DNA of 64,000 nucleotides from Micromonospora sp. M71_S20. Lineage in GTDB: Bacteria > Actinomycetota > Actinomycetes > Mycobacteriales > Micromonosporaceae. This document shows positions 52,092 to 60,707 of the stretch, one piece after another. Below the pieces are notes generated by a model that saw nothing but the letters and a program-made list of their open reading frames with translations, searched no databases and was not told the DNA's origin. The first letter of the stretch is position 1, and every line of letters starts with the position of its first letter. Both the position numbers and the translations under genes were made by a program. The stretch lies in assembly GCF_003664255.1 (NCBI RefSeq), contig NZ_RCCV01000004.1, positions 496,001 through 560,000 of the forward strand, written 5' to 3'.

Positions 52092-52169
52092 GACGAACTC
52101 CTGGAGGGGGACGGTGGACAACGGGAGCGGCCGGTGGGGGTCAGGAGGGGGCGGGACGGGCCGGGGCGG

Positions 52170-53390
52170 TCACGTCGCGGGCAGGAGGCCGCCGCCCTCG
52201 CGACGCAACCGCACGAGCACCGTGATCGCCGTCGCCAGGCACGCGGCGGCGTACAGCAGGAAGGCGGTCGCGGAGCCGAACCACGTGCTCAGCCCGCCGA
52301 GCAGGAGGGCGCCGAACGGCATGCCGCCCCAGCCGAGGAAGTAGAGGCTCATCGCCCGGCCCCGCTGCGCGTCGTCGACGACCCGCTGGATGACCGTCTG
52401 CAGGATCACCATCGCGCCGATGCTGAACGAGCCGCACAGCAGCGCGGCCACCGCGAGCACGGAAACTGTCGCCGCCACGCCGAGCAGCGCGGTGCTCACG
52501 GCGAGCAGGCCGAGGGTGGCCGCGGCATGCCACACGGTGGCGACGCGCCCCGAGAGCCGGGCCACGACGAGGACCCCGAGGAACGAGCCCACCCCGGTCA
52601 GGGCCACGAGAACGGGGAAGACCGTTTCCGGATGGTCCGAGGTCGAGGCCGCCCGGACGGCGAGCTGGGTCGTGAAGGTGCACCCGAAGAACGCGTTGAC
52701 CCCCACGATGACCAGGCAGAGCGCGGCCGGGGGCCGCTCCCGGGCGTGCCGGACGCCGGCGCGGACCTGCGCGGCCAGGCCCTCGCGGACCACCGGGGTG
52801 ACCGGCGGGACGCGACGGGTGCGGACCGCGACCGCGGCGGCGACCGCGGCGAGGCTGAGCGTCGCGTACATCACGAACGTGCCCAGCGGTCCCCAGGCCA
52901 CGAGGATCAGACCGGCGACCGCGGGGCCGATCGAGCGGGCGAGGTTGAGCCCGGCGGCCTGGATCGGGACGGCGTTGCCGAGCGCCTCGGCCGGGACGGT
53001 GTTGGCCACGAGGGCCTGGGTCACCGGGGACAGGAAGCTGATCCCGGTGCCGGCGAGGAAGGCGAGCACCAGCAGCACAGGCAGGTCGACGACCCTGGCC
53101 GCGACCGTCGCCGCGCAGACCCCGGCCAGGGCGCTGGTCGCCAGGAGCACGCCGATCTGCAGCCGCCGCCGGTCGAAGGCGTCGGCCAGCACCCCGGCCG
53201 GAATCGAGAAGAGCGTGAACGGCACGAGCAGGCAGAAGAAGAGCGCGCCCATCGTCGCCGGGGTGCCGTCGACCTCGGTGAGCACCGACTGGAAGGCGAT
53301 GTTGCAGCCCCAGTAGCCCCCCTGGGACAGCACCAGCGTCAGGAGCACGAAGCGGAAGTCTCGGAATCGCAGGGCCGAGAACATCGTCAC
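52170..53390 (-). CDS. MFS transporter
   Basis: A 406-residue membrane protein with about 12 hydrophobic segments. The MFS loop between helices 2 and 3 is IPAGVLADAFDRRRLQIG, and ALGNAVPIQAAGLNLARSIGPAVAGLI lies in helices 4-5. It resembles the EntS/DUF894 exporter group. The GTG start has AGAGGA upstream; ATG 53384 is the alternative. First gene of its operon, 35 bp from operator 5. It may export toxic intermediates or take up the substrate. Confidence 0.85.
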   Translation of the reverse strand: MTMFSALRFRDFRFVLLTLVLSQGGYWGCNIAFQSVLTEVDGTPATMGALFFCLLVPFTLFSIPAGVLADAFDRRRLQIGVLLATSALAGVCAATVAARVVDLPVLLVLAFLAGTGISFLSPVTQALVANTVPAEALGNAVPIQAAGLNLARSIGPAVAGLILVAWGPLGTFVMYATLSLAAVAAAVAVRTRRVPPVTPVVREGLAAQVRAGVRHARERPPAALCLVIVGVNAFFGCTFTTQLAVRAASTSDHPETVFPVLVALTGVGSFLGVLVVARLSGRVATVWHAAATLGLLAVSTALLGVAATVSVLAVAALLCGSFSIGAMVILQTVIQRVVDDAQRGRAMSLYFLGWGGMPFGALLLGGLSTWFGSATAFLLYAAACLATAITVLVRLRREGGGLLPAT

Positions 53391-53424
53391 GTCGTCCGCC
53401 GTCCTCTTGTCATTTTCGGCACCC

Positions 53425-53442
53425 TACCAAGCGCTTGCTTGC
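53425..53442 (+). promoter_or_regulatory. KstR2-like operator 5
   Basis: TACCAAGCGCTTGCTTGC with the core palindrome CAAGCGCTTG. It lies between the divergent MFS (minus) and SDR/FadE30 (plus) operons, 35 and 55 bp from their starts. Confidence 0.87.
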
Positions 53443-53496
53443 ATCGCTAGCGTCGGATGTGGTTCTCTGGCCGCACCACGAGTGAAGGGGCGTGTC

Positions 53497-54381
53497 GTGA
53501 GCGGCTTCTGCGTAGGACGAACGGTGATCGTGACCGGTGCGGGACAGGGGCTGGGCCGGGCGCACGCCCTCGAGTACGCCCGGCAGGGCGCCGACGTCGT
53601 CGTCAACGACGTCGAGAACAGCCGGGAGGCCGCCCAGGCCGTCGTCGACGAGATCCGCGCAGCGGGAGGTCGCGCGGTCGTCAGCACCGGCGACGTCAGC
53701 GACTGGGCCTACGGTGAGCGCCTCGTGCGCGAGACCGTCGAGACCTTCGGCGGGCTGCACACCCTCGTCAACAACGCCGGCATCAACCGCGACCGGATGC
53801 TGGTCAACATGAGCGAGCAGGAGTGGGACTTCGTCCTGCGGGTCGACCTCAAGGGCCACTTCGTCCCGATGCGCCACGCCGCCGCCCACTGGCGGGACGA
53901 GGCCAAGGCCGGCCGACAGGTCGCCGCGCGCGTGGTCAACACGTCCTCCGGCGCGGGGCTCATGGGCAGCGTCGGGCAGGGCAACTACGGCGCCGCCAAG
54001 GCCGGGATCGCCGCCCTGACCCGGATCGCGGCCGTCGAGTGGGCCCGCTACGGCATCGTCGTCAACGCGATCGCCCCCTCGGCCCGTACCCCGATGACCG
54101 AGGCCGTCTTCGCCGAGGCGATGGCCGCCCCCGAGACGGGCTTCGACGCGATGGACCCGGCCAACGTCTCCCCCCTCGTGGTCTGGCTCGGATCCGACGC
54201 CGCGCAGGCCGTCACCGGAGCCGTCTTCGAGGTCGCCGGCGGCGAGGTCTCGCTCGCCGACGGCTGGCGCCACGGGCCGGCCGCCACCAAGGGCGAGCGG
54301 TGGAAGCCGGAGGAACTCACCGACGCGATCGCCGACCTCATCGCCCGCTCCGAGCCGCCGACCCCCGTCTACGGTGCCTGA
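53497..54381 (+). CDS. SDR-family dehydrogenase (Rv3548c-like)
   Basis: A 294-residue SDR of the MFE-2 hydroxyacyl-dehydrogenase type. Cofactor loop VTGAGQGLGRAHALEYA, VVVNDV strand, LVNNAGINRDRMLVNMSEQEWD, NTSSGAGLMGSVGQGNYGAAKAGI (YxxxK intact). The NYGAAKAG form and the long helix after it recall the KstR2-regulated SDR next to FadE genes in mycobacteria. The GTG at 53497 has GAAGGGG 6 nt upstream; the open frame extends further but across the operator. It overlaps the FadE30-like gene region. Confidence 0.85.
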   Translation: MSGFCVGRTVIVTGAGQGLGRAHALEYARQGADVVVNDVENSREAAQAVVDEIRAAGGRAVVSTGDVSDWAYGERLVRETVETFGGLHTLVNNAGINRDRMLVNMSEQEWDFVLRVDLKGHFVPMRHAAAHWRDEAKAGRQVAARVVNTSSGAGLMGSVGQGNYGAAKAGIAALTRIAAVEWARYGIVVNAIAPSARTPMTEAVFAEAMAAPETGFDAMDPANVSPLVVWLGSDAAQAVTGAVFEVAGGEVSLADGWRHGPAATKGERWKPEELTDAIADLIARSEPPTPVYGA

Positions 54382-54382
54382 C

Positions 54383-55567
54383 ATGGGTACGGACGCGGCG
54401 CGGGCCACCGGTGCACCAGTGAGCGACGAGCAGTTCCGGGCCGAGATCCGCGGCTGGCTCCACGAGGCCCTCACCGGGCCGTTCGCCGAGGCCGTCGGCA
54501 CCGGCGGTGAGGGACGCGAGCACGAGGCGCACGAGCTGCGCCGCGAGTGGGAGCGCCACCTGGGCCGGGCCGGCTGGATCGGCCTCGGCTGGCCCACCGA
54601 GTACGGCGGTCGCCCCGCGACCCTGGCCCAGCAGGTCATCTACCACGAGGAGTACGCCCGCGCCGGCGCCCCCGGCCGGCTCGGGCACATGTCCGAGCAA
54701 CTGCTCGGCCCGACGCTGCTCGCGTTCGGCACGCCGGAGCAGAAGGCGCGGTTCCTGCCCGGCATCACCAGCGGCGAGGACATCTGGTGCCAGGGCTACT
54801 CCGAGCCCGACGCCGGCTCGGACCTCGCCGGGGTGCGTACCCGCGCCGAGCGCCGGGGCGACAGCTACGTCGTCACCGGGCAGAAGGTGTGGACCTCGCT
54901 CGCGCACCTGGCCGACTGGTGCTTCGTGCTGTGCCGCACCGACCCCGGCTCGACCCGGCACGCGGGCCTGTCCTACCTGCTCGTGCCGATGCACCAGCCC
55001 GGCGTCACGGTGCGCCCGATCACCCAGCTGACCGGCACGAGCGAGTTCAACGAGGTCTTCTTCGACGGGGCCGTCGCCGCCGTCGAGCACCGCGTCGGCG
55101 CCGAGGGCGAGGGCTGGAAGGTCGCCATGGGCACCCTGGGCTTCGAGCGCGGCGTGTCCACCCTCGGCCAGCAGATCGGTTTCCGCCGGCGCCTCGACGC
55201 CGTCATCGCCCGGGCCCGCGAGAACGGCGCCTGGCAGGAGCCGGCGCTGCGTGACCGCCTCGTCGAGGCGTACATCGGGCTCGAGGTGATGCGGCACTCG
55301 GCGGTGCGGCTGCTCGCGTCCGCCGGTGAAGGGCTGTCCGGCCTGGAGGCGTCGATCTCCAAGCTGCAGTGGGCCACGTGGAACCGCTCGCTCGGCGAGC
55401 TCGCGGTCGACGTCGAGGGGGCCGGGGCGCTGCTCACCGGGCCCGGGTACGAGCTGGACGACGCCCAGACCCACTTCCTCTTCAGCCGCGCCAACACGAT
55501 CTACGGCGGCTCCAACGAGATCCAGCGCAACATCATCGCCGAGCGCCTGCTCGGTCTGCCCCGATGA
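54383..55567 (+). CDS. fadE30: Acyl-CoA dehydrogenase, FadE30-like
   Basis: A 394-residue ACAD that matches remembered FadE30 along its length: GLGWPTEYGGR, WCQGYSEPDAGSDLAGVRT, GQKVWTSLAHLADWCFVL, HAGLSYLLVPMHQPGV, LTGTSEFNEVFFD, FERGVSTLGQQI and ANTIYGGSNEIQRNIIAERLLGLPR. In steroid catabolism FadE30 dehydrogenates the CoA ester of HIP-derived acids after FadD3 has activated them. The ATG at 54383 follows the SDR stop by 1 bp; GTG 54419 is an alternative nearer the usual FadE30 length. Confidence 0.88.
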   Translation: MGTDAARATGAPVSDEQFRAEIRGWLHEALTGPFAEAVGTGGEGREHEAHELRREWERHLGRAGWIGLGWPTEYGGRPATLAQQVIYHEEYARAGAPGRLGHMSEQLLGPTLLAFGTPEQKARFLPGITSGEDIWCQGYSEPDAGSDLAGVRTRAERRGDSYVVTGQKVWTSLAHLADWCFVLCRTDPGSTRHAGLSYLLVPMHQPGVTVRPITQLTGTSEFNEVFFDGAVAAVEHRVGAEGEGWKVAMGTLGFERGVSTLGQQIGFRRRLDAVIARARENGAWQEPALRDRLVEAYIGLEVMRHSAVRLLASAGEGLSGLEASISKLQWATWNRSLGELAVDVEGAGALLTGPGYELDDAQTHFLFSRANTIYGGSNEIQRNIIAERLLGLPR

Positions 55568-55577
55568 GGTGAGGACG

Positions 55578-56723
55578 ATGACCGAAGCGAGCGCCGACCC
55601 CCGGCCTGTGGCCGAGGCGTTGCGTCCCGAGGCGGCCGAGGAGGTGGCCCAGGTCCGCGCCTCTGTCGTCGAGGTGCTCGACGAGCAGGCCGACCTGCGC
55701 CGGACCCACGAGCTCATGGTCGGGGCGCAGGGCCACGACCCGCGGCTGCACGAGCTGCTCACGGCCGAGCTGGGCCTGCTCGGCCTCGTCGTGCCGGAGC
55801 ACCTCGGCGGGCTCGGCCTCGACGTGTCCGCCGCGACCGCCGTGATCGAGGAGCTCGGGGCGCGGCTCGTGCCCGGCGCGCTCGCGACGAGCCTCACCGC
55901 GATCCTTGCCGCCCGCGCCCTCGGCCCGAGCGCCGAGCCCCTGCTGGCGCGCGTCGTGGACGAGCAGCTGACCCTGGCCAGTGCCCTCGCCGAGGACGGC
56001 GCGGGCTGGGACCTCGAGCAGACCGTCACCCGGGCCACCGGCGCCGGGGACGAGTGGGCGCTGACCGGGACCAAGACCCTCGTCGCCGGAGTCGAAGCCG
56101 CCCGGGTCGTCCTCGTCACCGCCCGGGACACCTGCGGTGGGCTCGGCGTCTACGCCGTGGACGTGGCCGCCGGCGGGGTGGACGTGCGCACGCACATGAC
56201 GCTCGACCAGACCCGGCGGCTGAGCACGGTGCACCTCCGCCAGGCCGCCGCCACCCGGGTCGACGCCCCCGGCGGCGAGGGGGCCCGGGTGCTGCTCGAC
56301 CACGTGCGCGCCATGCTCGCGCTGGAGTCGGCTGCCGCCGCCCGCGCCTGCCTCGACCGCACCGTCGGATACCTCAAGGTCCGCGAGCAGTTCGGCCGCC
56401 CGATCGGGTCGTTCCAGGCCCTCAAGCACCGCTGCGCGGACCTCGCCGTCGCGGTCGCCGGGGCGCGGGCCACGGCCGACCACCTCGTCGCGACGCTGCG
56501 CACCGGGGCCGCCACCCGCTCGCACGACGCGGCACTGGCCAAGCTCGTGTGCACCGACACGCTGATGACCGTCGCCGCCGAGGCGATCCAGCTGCACGGC
56601 GGCATCGGGTTCACCTTCGAGCACGACGCGCACCTGTTCTTCAAGCGCGGCAAGTCGGCCCAGCTGCTGGCCGGTTCCCCGGCGGCGGTTCGCGCCGAGG
56701 TGGCAGCGCTCGCCGGTCTCTGA
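55578..56723 (+). CDS. Acyl-CoA dehydrogenase, divergent subunit type
   Basis: A 381-residue ACAD. The N-terminal and beta domains are divergent (VPEHLGGLGLDVSAATAVIEELG is the only strong landmark). The C-terminal domain is normal: VREQFGRPIGSFQALKHRCADLAVAVAGA and AIQLHGGIGFTFEHDAHLFFKR. It resembles partner subunits such as FadE31-33 of the KstR2 regulon and probably pairs with the preceding FadE30-like protein or another FadE. GAGGTGAGGA precedes the ATG. Confidence 0.82.
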   Translation: MTEASADPRPVAEALRPEAAEEVAQVRASVVEVLDEQADLRRTHELMVGAQGHDPRLHELLTAELGLLGLVVPEHLGGLGLDVSAATAVIEELGARLVPGALATSLTAILAARALGPSAEPLLARVVDEQLTLASALAEDGAGWDLEQTVTRATGAGDEWALTGTKTLVAGVEAARVVLVTARDTCGGLGVYAVDVAAGGVDVRTHMTLDQTRRLSTVHLRQAAATRVDAPGGEGARVLLDHVRAMLALESAAAARACLDRTVGYLKVREQFGRPIGSFQALKHRCADLAVAVAGARATADHLVATLRTGAATRSHDAALAKLVCTDTLMTVAAEAIQLHGGIGFTFEHDAHLFFKRGKSAQLLAGSPAAVRAEVAALAGL

Positions 56724-56749
56724 GCCGGCTGCCGACATCCACGGCAGGC

Positions 56750-56800
56750 GACAGCGCACGACAGAGAGGGGGGTCCGCGTCCCCTCCGTCGTGCGCTGTC
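56750..56800. terminator. Bidirectional hairpin, 13-bp perfect arms
   Basis: GACAGCGCACGAC (56750-56762) pairs exactly with 56788-56800; inside it GGGG/CCCC extends the stem. It lies between the convergent ACAD and SDR genes. Confidence 0.8.
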
Positions 56801-56808
56801 CCGCGGGC

Positions 56809-57615
56809 TCAGCCGAGCGGACCGGTGCCGGGGGACTGGGCGGCCAGGTGCCGCGACGGGATCTCACCGCCACCGGCGACGACGATCTCCGTGCCGGTGA
56901 CGTAGCCGGCCAGCGGCGAGGTGAGCAACAGGCAGGCCGCGGCGATGTCGGCAGGGGTCGCCATCCGCCGCATGGGGATCGTCCGGGCCACGCGCTCCTG
57001 TCCCGCCTCGTCGCCGTAGTAGAGGTGCGACAGTTCGGTCTGCACGAGACCCACCGTCACCTGGTTGACCCGTACGGCTGGCGCGAAGTCGAGCCCGAGG
57101 CACCGGGTCAGCATCGTCAGGCCCGCCTTGGCCGCCGCGTACGCGGCGGTGTCCGGGGCCGGGTTGGCTCCGGCGACCGAGCCGATGTTGATGATCGTCC
57201 CGCCGCCCTGACGCTGCATGACCTCGTTGGCCTGCTGGGCGACGTAGAACGGAGCGAGCAGGTTGAGCGTGACGATCGCCGAGACGAAGCGGGGGGAGAC
57301 CGTGGCGGTGTCGGCGCTCGGCGCGCCACCGGCGTTGTTGACCAGGATGTCGAGCCGGCCGAACCGGTCCACCGCCGCGGCGACGAGGGCCTTGGCCTGC
57401 TCGGGGTCGCGCACGTCCGACTGGACGAAGGCGGGCGTGCGTCCGTCGACCTCGGGCAACCGCTCGGGCTCGCTGCGGCCGCACACGAGCACCCGCGCCC
57501 CGGCCTTGAGGAAGGTGCGGGTGATCTCGGCGCCGATGCCACGGGTGCCTCCGGTGACGATGGCGACTTGGCCGGTCAGGTCGACGCCCTCGGGCGTGGC
57601 GGGGGAATGGGTCAT
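56809..57615 (-). CDS. SDR-family oxidoreductase
   Basis: A 268-residue SDR. Cofactor loop VTGGTRGIGAEI, LVNNAGGAP, a Ser in NIGSVAGANPAP, YAAAKAGL (YxxxK intact), a VTGTEIVVAGGGEIP end. It resembles 3-hydroxyacyl-CoA dehydrogenases next to FadA6 in the mycobacterial KstR2 cluster. Its ATG shares one base with the thiolase stop. It likely forms the 3-oxoacyl-CoA that the upstream thiolase cleaves. Confidence 0.86.
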   Translation of the reverse strand: MTHSPATPEGVDLTGQVAIVTGGTRGIGAEITRTFLKAGARVLVCGRSEPERLPEVDGRTPAFVQSDVRDPEQAKALVAAAVDRFGRLDILVNNAGGAPSADTATVSPRFVSAIVTLNLLAPFYVAQQANEVMQRQGGGTIINIGSVAGANPAPDTAAYAAAKAGLTMLTRCLGLDFAPAVRVNQVTVGLVQTELSHLYYGDEAGQERVARTIPMRRMATPADIAAACLLLTSPLAGYVTGTEIVVAGGGEIPSRHLAAQSPGTGPLG

Positions 57616-58766
57616 CAGAGCCTCTCGATGATCGTCACGTTGGCCTGACCGCCACCCTCACACATCACCTGCAGGCCGTAGCGGCCACCGGTGCGCTCGA
57701 GCTCGTGCAGCAGGGTGGTCATGAGCCGGGCGCCGGTGGCGCCGAGGGGGTGGCCCAGGGCGATCGCGCCGCCGTTGACGTTGACCCGCTCCGGGTCGGC
57801 CCCCGTCTCCCTGATCCAGGCGAGCACGACCGAGGCGAACGCCTCGTTGACCTCGAACAGGTCGATGTCCCCGATCGACAGCCCGGTGCGCCCGAGCGCG
57901 TGGGCGGTGGCCGGGATCGGGGCGGTGAGCATCCACACCGGGTCGTCGGCGCGCACCGACAGGTGGTGGATCCGGGCGCGCGGGGTCACCCCGTGCTCGG
58001 CCACGGCCCGCTCGCTCATCACGAGCAGGGCGGCGGCGCCGTCGCAGATCTGGCTCGCGGCGGCGGCGGTGACCCGGCCGCCCGGGGTGAGCGGATTGAG
58101 ACCGGCCATCTTCTCCAGGCTCGTGTCGGCGCGCGGACAGGTGTCGGTGTCGACGTCGCCGACGGCGCGGATCTCGCGGGTGAAGCGGCCCTCGGCGATG
58201 GCCCGCAGGGCCCGCTCGTGGCTGCGCAGGGCGAAGCGCTCCATGTCCTCCCGGCTGATGTCCCACTTCTCGGCGATCATCTCGGCCGAGCGGAACTGCG
58301 AGATCTCCTCGTCGCCGTAGCGCTCGCGCCAGCCGGTGGACCCGGAGAAGGGGTCGTCGAAGCCGTACTGCCGGCCGGTGAGCATCGCGGCCGAGATGGG
58401 GATGACGCTCATGTTCTGCACGCCCCCGGCGACGACGACGTCGTTGACTCCGGCCATGACAGCCTGGGCCGCGAAGTGCACCGCCTGCTGGCTCGAACCG
58501 CACTGCCGGTCCACGGTGACCCCGGGTACGTGCTGCGGAAGGCCGCCGGCGAGCCACGCGGTGCGGGCGATGTCGCCGGCCTGCGGGCCGATGGTGTCGA
58601 CGCAGCCGAACACGACGTCCTCGACGGCGTCGGGGTCGACCCCCGAAGAGCTCATGAGGCTGGTGAGCGCGGCGGCGCCCAGGTCAGCGGAGTGGATGCC
58701 CGCGAGCGCGCCACCGCGTCGCGTGACGGGGGTGCGGACGGCGTCCACGATGTATGCCTCTGCCAC
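57615..58766 (-). CDS. fadA6: Acetyl-CoA acyltransferase, FadA6-like
   Basis: A 383-residue thiolase closely matching FadA6: AYIVDAVRTPVTRRGGALAGIHSADLG, the nucleophile Cys in VDRQCGSSQQA (residue about 89), ISQFRSAEMIAEKWDISREDMERFALRSHERA, VNGGAIALGHPLGATGARL with the catalytic His, and CEGGGQANVTIIERL with the second Cys. FadA6 performs a beta-oxidation thiolysis in HIP degradation. First gene of a two-gene minus operon, downstream of operator 6. Confidence 0.9.
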   Translation of the reverse strand: MAEAYIVDAVRTPVTRRGGALAGIHSADLGAAALTSLMSSSGVDPDAVEDVVFGCVDTIGPQAGDIARTAWLAGGLPQHVPGVTVDRQCGSSQQAVHFAAQAVMAGVNDVVVAGGVQNMSVIPISAAMLTGRQYGFDDPFSGSTGWRERYGDEEISQFRSAEMIAEKWDISREDMERFALRSHERALRAIAEGRFTREIRAVGDVDTDTCPRADTSLEKMAGLNPLTPGGRVTAAAASQICDGAAALLVMSERAVAEHGVTPRARIHHLSVRADDPVWMLTAPIPATAHALGRTGLSIGDIDLFEVNEAFASVVLAWIRETGADPERVNVNGGAIALGHPLGATGARLMTTLLHELERTGGRYGLQVMCEGGGQANVTIIERL

Positions 58767-58870
58767 CGGGTTCCCTTCCTGCGGATGCCTCGCCGGTCGG
58801 TGCCGGACGTCGGATCGGTTGAGTCTGCGTGGCTCGCTGACGGCGTGGCCGGCGTCGCCACCGCTAGTCT

Positions 58871-58890
58871 AGCAAGCGCTTGGTTGGTAG
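58871..58890 (-). promoter_or_regulatory. KstR2-like operator 6
   Basis: AGCAAGCGCTTGGTTGGTAG; on the minus strand it reads CTACCAACCAAGCGCTTGCT, fitting the consensus. It is shared by the divergent fadA6 (minus) and fadD3 (plus) operons, 49 bp before the fadD3 start. In mycobacteria fadA6 and fadD3 also belong to the KstR2 regulon. Confidence 0.88.
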
Positions 58891-58939
58891 TCTGTGGCCC
58901 GTGCCAGACAAGTGACCGGCTCCGCGTGAGGAGATGTGC

Positions 58940-60553
58940 GTGAGTGACGTGTTGACCACGATCCCCGCCCTGCTGCGGCAGGCCGCGCAGGACGCCGCCG
59001 AACTCGAGGCACTCGTCGACGGTGACGTACGGATGACCTTCGTCGAGCTCGACGCGGCCGTGACCCGGTTCGCCCGGGCCGCGGTCGCGCACGGTCTCGA
59101 GCCGGGGGACCGCGTCGTCGTCTGGGCCCCGAACAGCGCCGACTGGGTCGTCAGCGCCCTCGGCGTGCTGGCCGCCGGGGGCGTGCTCTGCCCCGTCAAC
59201 ACCCGCTTCCGCGGAGCGGAGGCGCGGTACGCCATCGCCAAGGTCCGGGCCACGATGGTCATCCTCGACGACACCTTCCTGAGCGCCAACTACCTGGCAG
59301 CGCTGCGCGGCGACGGGCCACCACCGGCCATCGGGCGCCCTGTGCCGCTGCTGCCCTCGGTGCGCACCGTCGTCGACCTGTCCGCCGCCGGCCGCGAGCA
59401 GGCCGGTGACGGCGTGTGGTCGCTGGCCGGCTTCACCGCGCTGGCCGACCAGGTCGACCCCGCCGTCATCGACGGACGGATCGCCGCCCTCGACTCCGAG
59501 GGCATGGCCGACATCCTGTTCACCTCAGGCACCACCGGCTACCCCAAGGGCGCGATGGTCTCGCACGCCTCGAACCTGCGCGTCGACCTGGCGTGGGCCC
59601 GGCTCGTCGGGCTGCGGCGCGGCGACCGCTACCTCATGGTCAACCCGTTCTTCCACAGCTTCGGCTACCGGGCCGGCATCCTGGCCTGCCTGCTCATGCG
59701 CGCCACGATCATCCCGGTCGCCGTGTTCGACGTCGAGACCGTGCTGCGTCTCGTCGAGCGGGAACGCGTCACCGTCTTCCCCGGCGCGCCCACCGTCTAC
59801 ACCTCCCTGCTCGAGCACCCCGACTTCGGCGCCTACGACGTCAGCTCGGTGCGCCTGGCCGTCACCGGGGCCACGATCGTGCCGGTGCCGCTGCTGCACC
59901 GGATGCGCGAGGAACTCGGCTTCCGCGACGTCATCACCGCCTACGGCCTGACCGAGACGTGCGGCACCGCGACCGTGTGTCCGCCCGACGCCGACATCGA
60001 GCGGATCTCGACCAGTTGCGGACGGGCGATCCCGGGCACCGAGCTGCGGATCGCCGGTCTCGACGGACAGTCGCTGCCGGCCGGTGAGTCCGGCGAGGTC
60101 CTCGTGCGCGGCTACAACGTGATGCTGGGCTACTTCGAGGACCCGGTAGCCACCGCACAGGCCATCGACGAGGACGGCTGGTTGCACACCGGTGACGTCG
60201 GCTGGGTCGACGAGGACGGCTACCTGCGCATCACCGACCGGATCAAGGACGTCTACATGGTCGGGGGCTTCAACGTCTATCCCGCCGAGGTCGAGCGCGT
60301 CCTGTGCGAGCACCCCGCGGTGTCCGACGCCGCCGTGGTCGGGGTGCCCGACGCGCGGATGGGCGAGGTCGGCAGCGCCTTCGTGCAGACCGTTCCCGGC
60401 TGGAGTGGCGACGAGTCGGCGCTCGTCGACGAACTCGAGGCGTGGTGCCGGGACCGGCTGGCCAACTTCAAGCGCCCCCGCAGCTTCAGCGTCGTCCCGG
60501 CCCTGCCACGGACCCCGAGCGGAAAGATCCAGAAATTCAAGCTCACCGGGTGA
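58940..60553 (+). CDS. fadD3: Acyl-CoA synthetase, FadD3-like
   Basis: A 537-residue ANL enzyme aligned by memory with FadD3, the HIP-CoA synthetase: VVWAPNSADWVVSALGVLAAGGVLCPVNTRF, P-loop ILFTSGTTGYPKGAMVSH, NPFFHSFGYRAGILACL, TAYGLTETCGTATVCPPDAD, GWLHTGDVGWVDEDGYLRITDRIKDVYMVGGFNVYPAEVE, and RTPSGKIQKFKL with the catalytic Lys. It would activate a steroid-derived propanoate. GTG 58940 with GAGGAG 6 nt upstream is preferred over ATG 58934, which overlaps that site. Confidence 0.9.
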   Translation: MSDVLTTIPALLRQAAQDAAELEALVDGDVRMTFVELDAAVTRFARAAVAHGLEPGDRVVVWAPNSADWVVSALGVLAAGGVLCPVNTRFRGAEARYAIAKVRATMVILDDTFLSANYLAALRGDGPPPAIGRPVPLLPSVRTVVDLSAAGREQAGDGVWSLAGFTALADQVDPAVIDGRIAALDSEGMADILFTSGTTGYPKGAMVSHASNLRVDLAWARLVGLRRGDRYLMVNPFFHSFGYRAGILACLLMRATIIPVAVFDVETVLRLVERERVTVFPGAPTVYTSLLEHPDFGAYDVSSVRLAVTGATIVPVPLLHRMREELGFRDVITAYGLTETCGTATVCPPDADIERISTSCGRAIPGTELRIAGLDGQSLPAGESGEVLVRGYNVMLGYFEDPVATAQAIDEDGWLHTGDVGWVDEDGYLRITDRIKDVYMVGGFNVYPAEVERVLCEHPAVSDAAVVGVPDARMGEVGSAFVQTVPGWSGDESALVDELEAWCRDRLANFKRPRSFSVVPALPRTPSGKIQKFKLTG

Positions 60554-60707
60554 GCGGGTCCCCGCCGCCGAGGTGCTGCCCCCCGAGGCGCTTGTGCGGG
60601 GGTGTACCGGACCGGTCTCCCGCGGCCCGCAGACCCGACACCCCCGACCAGACCTGACACCGACGGCACCGCCGTCGCGGGCACCAGCCCGAAAATCGGA
60701 GGACACC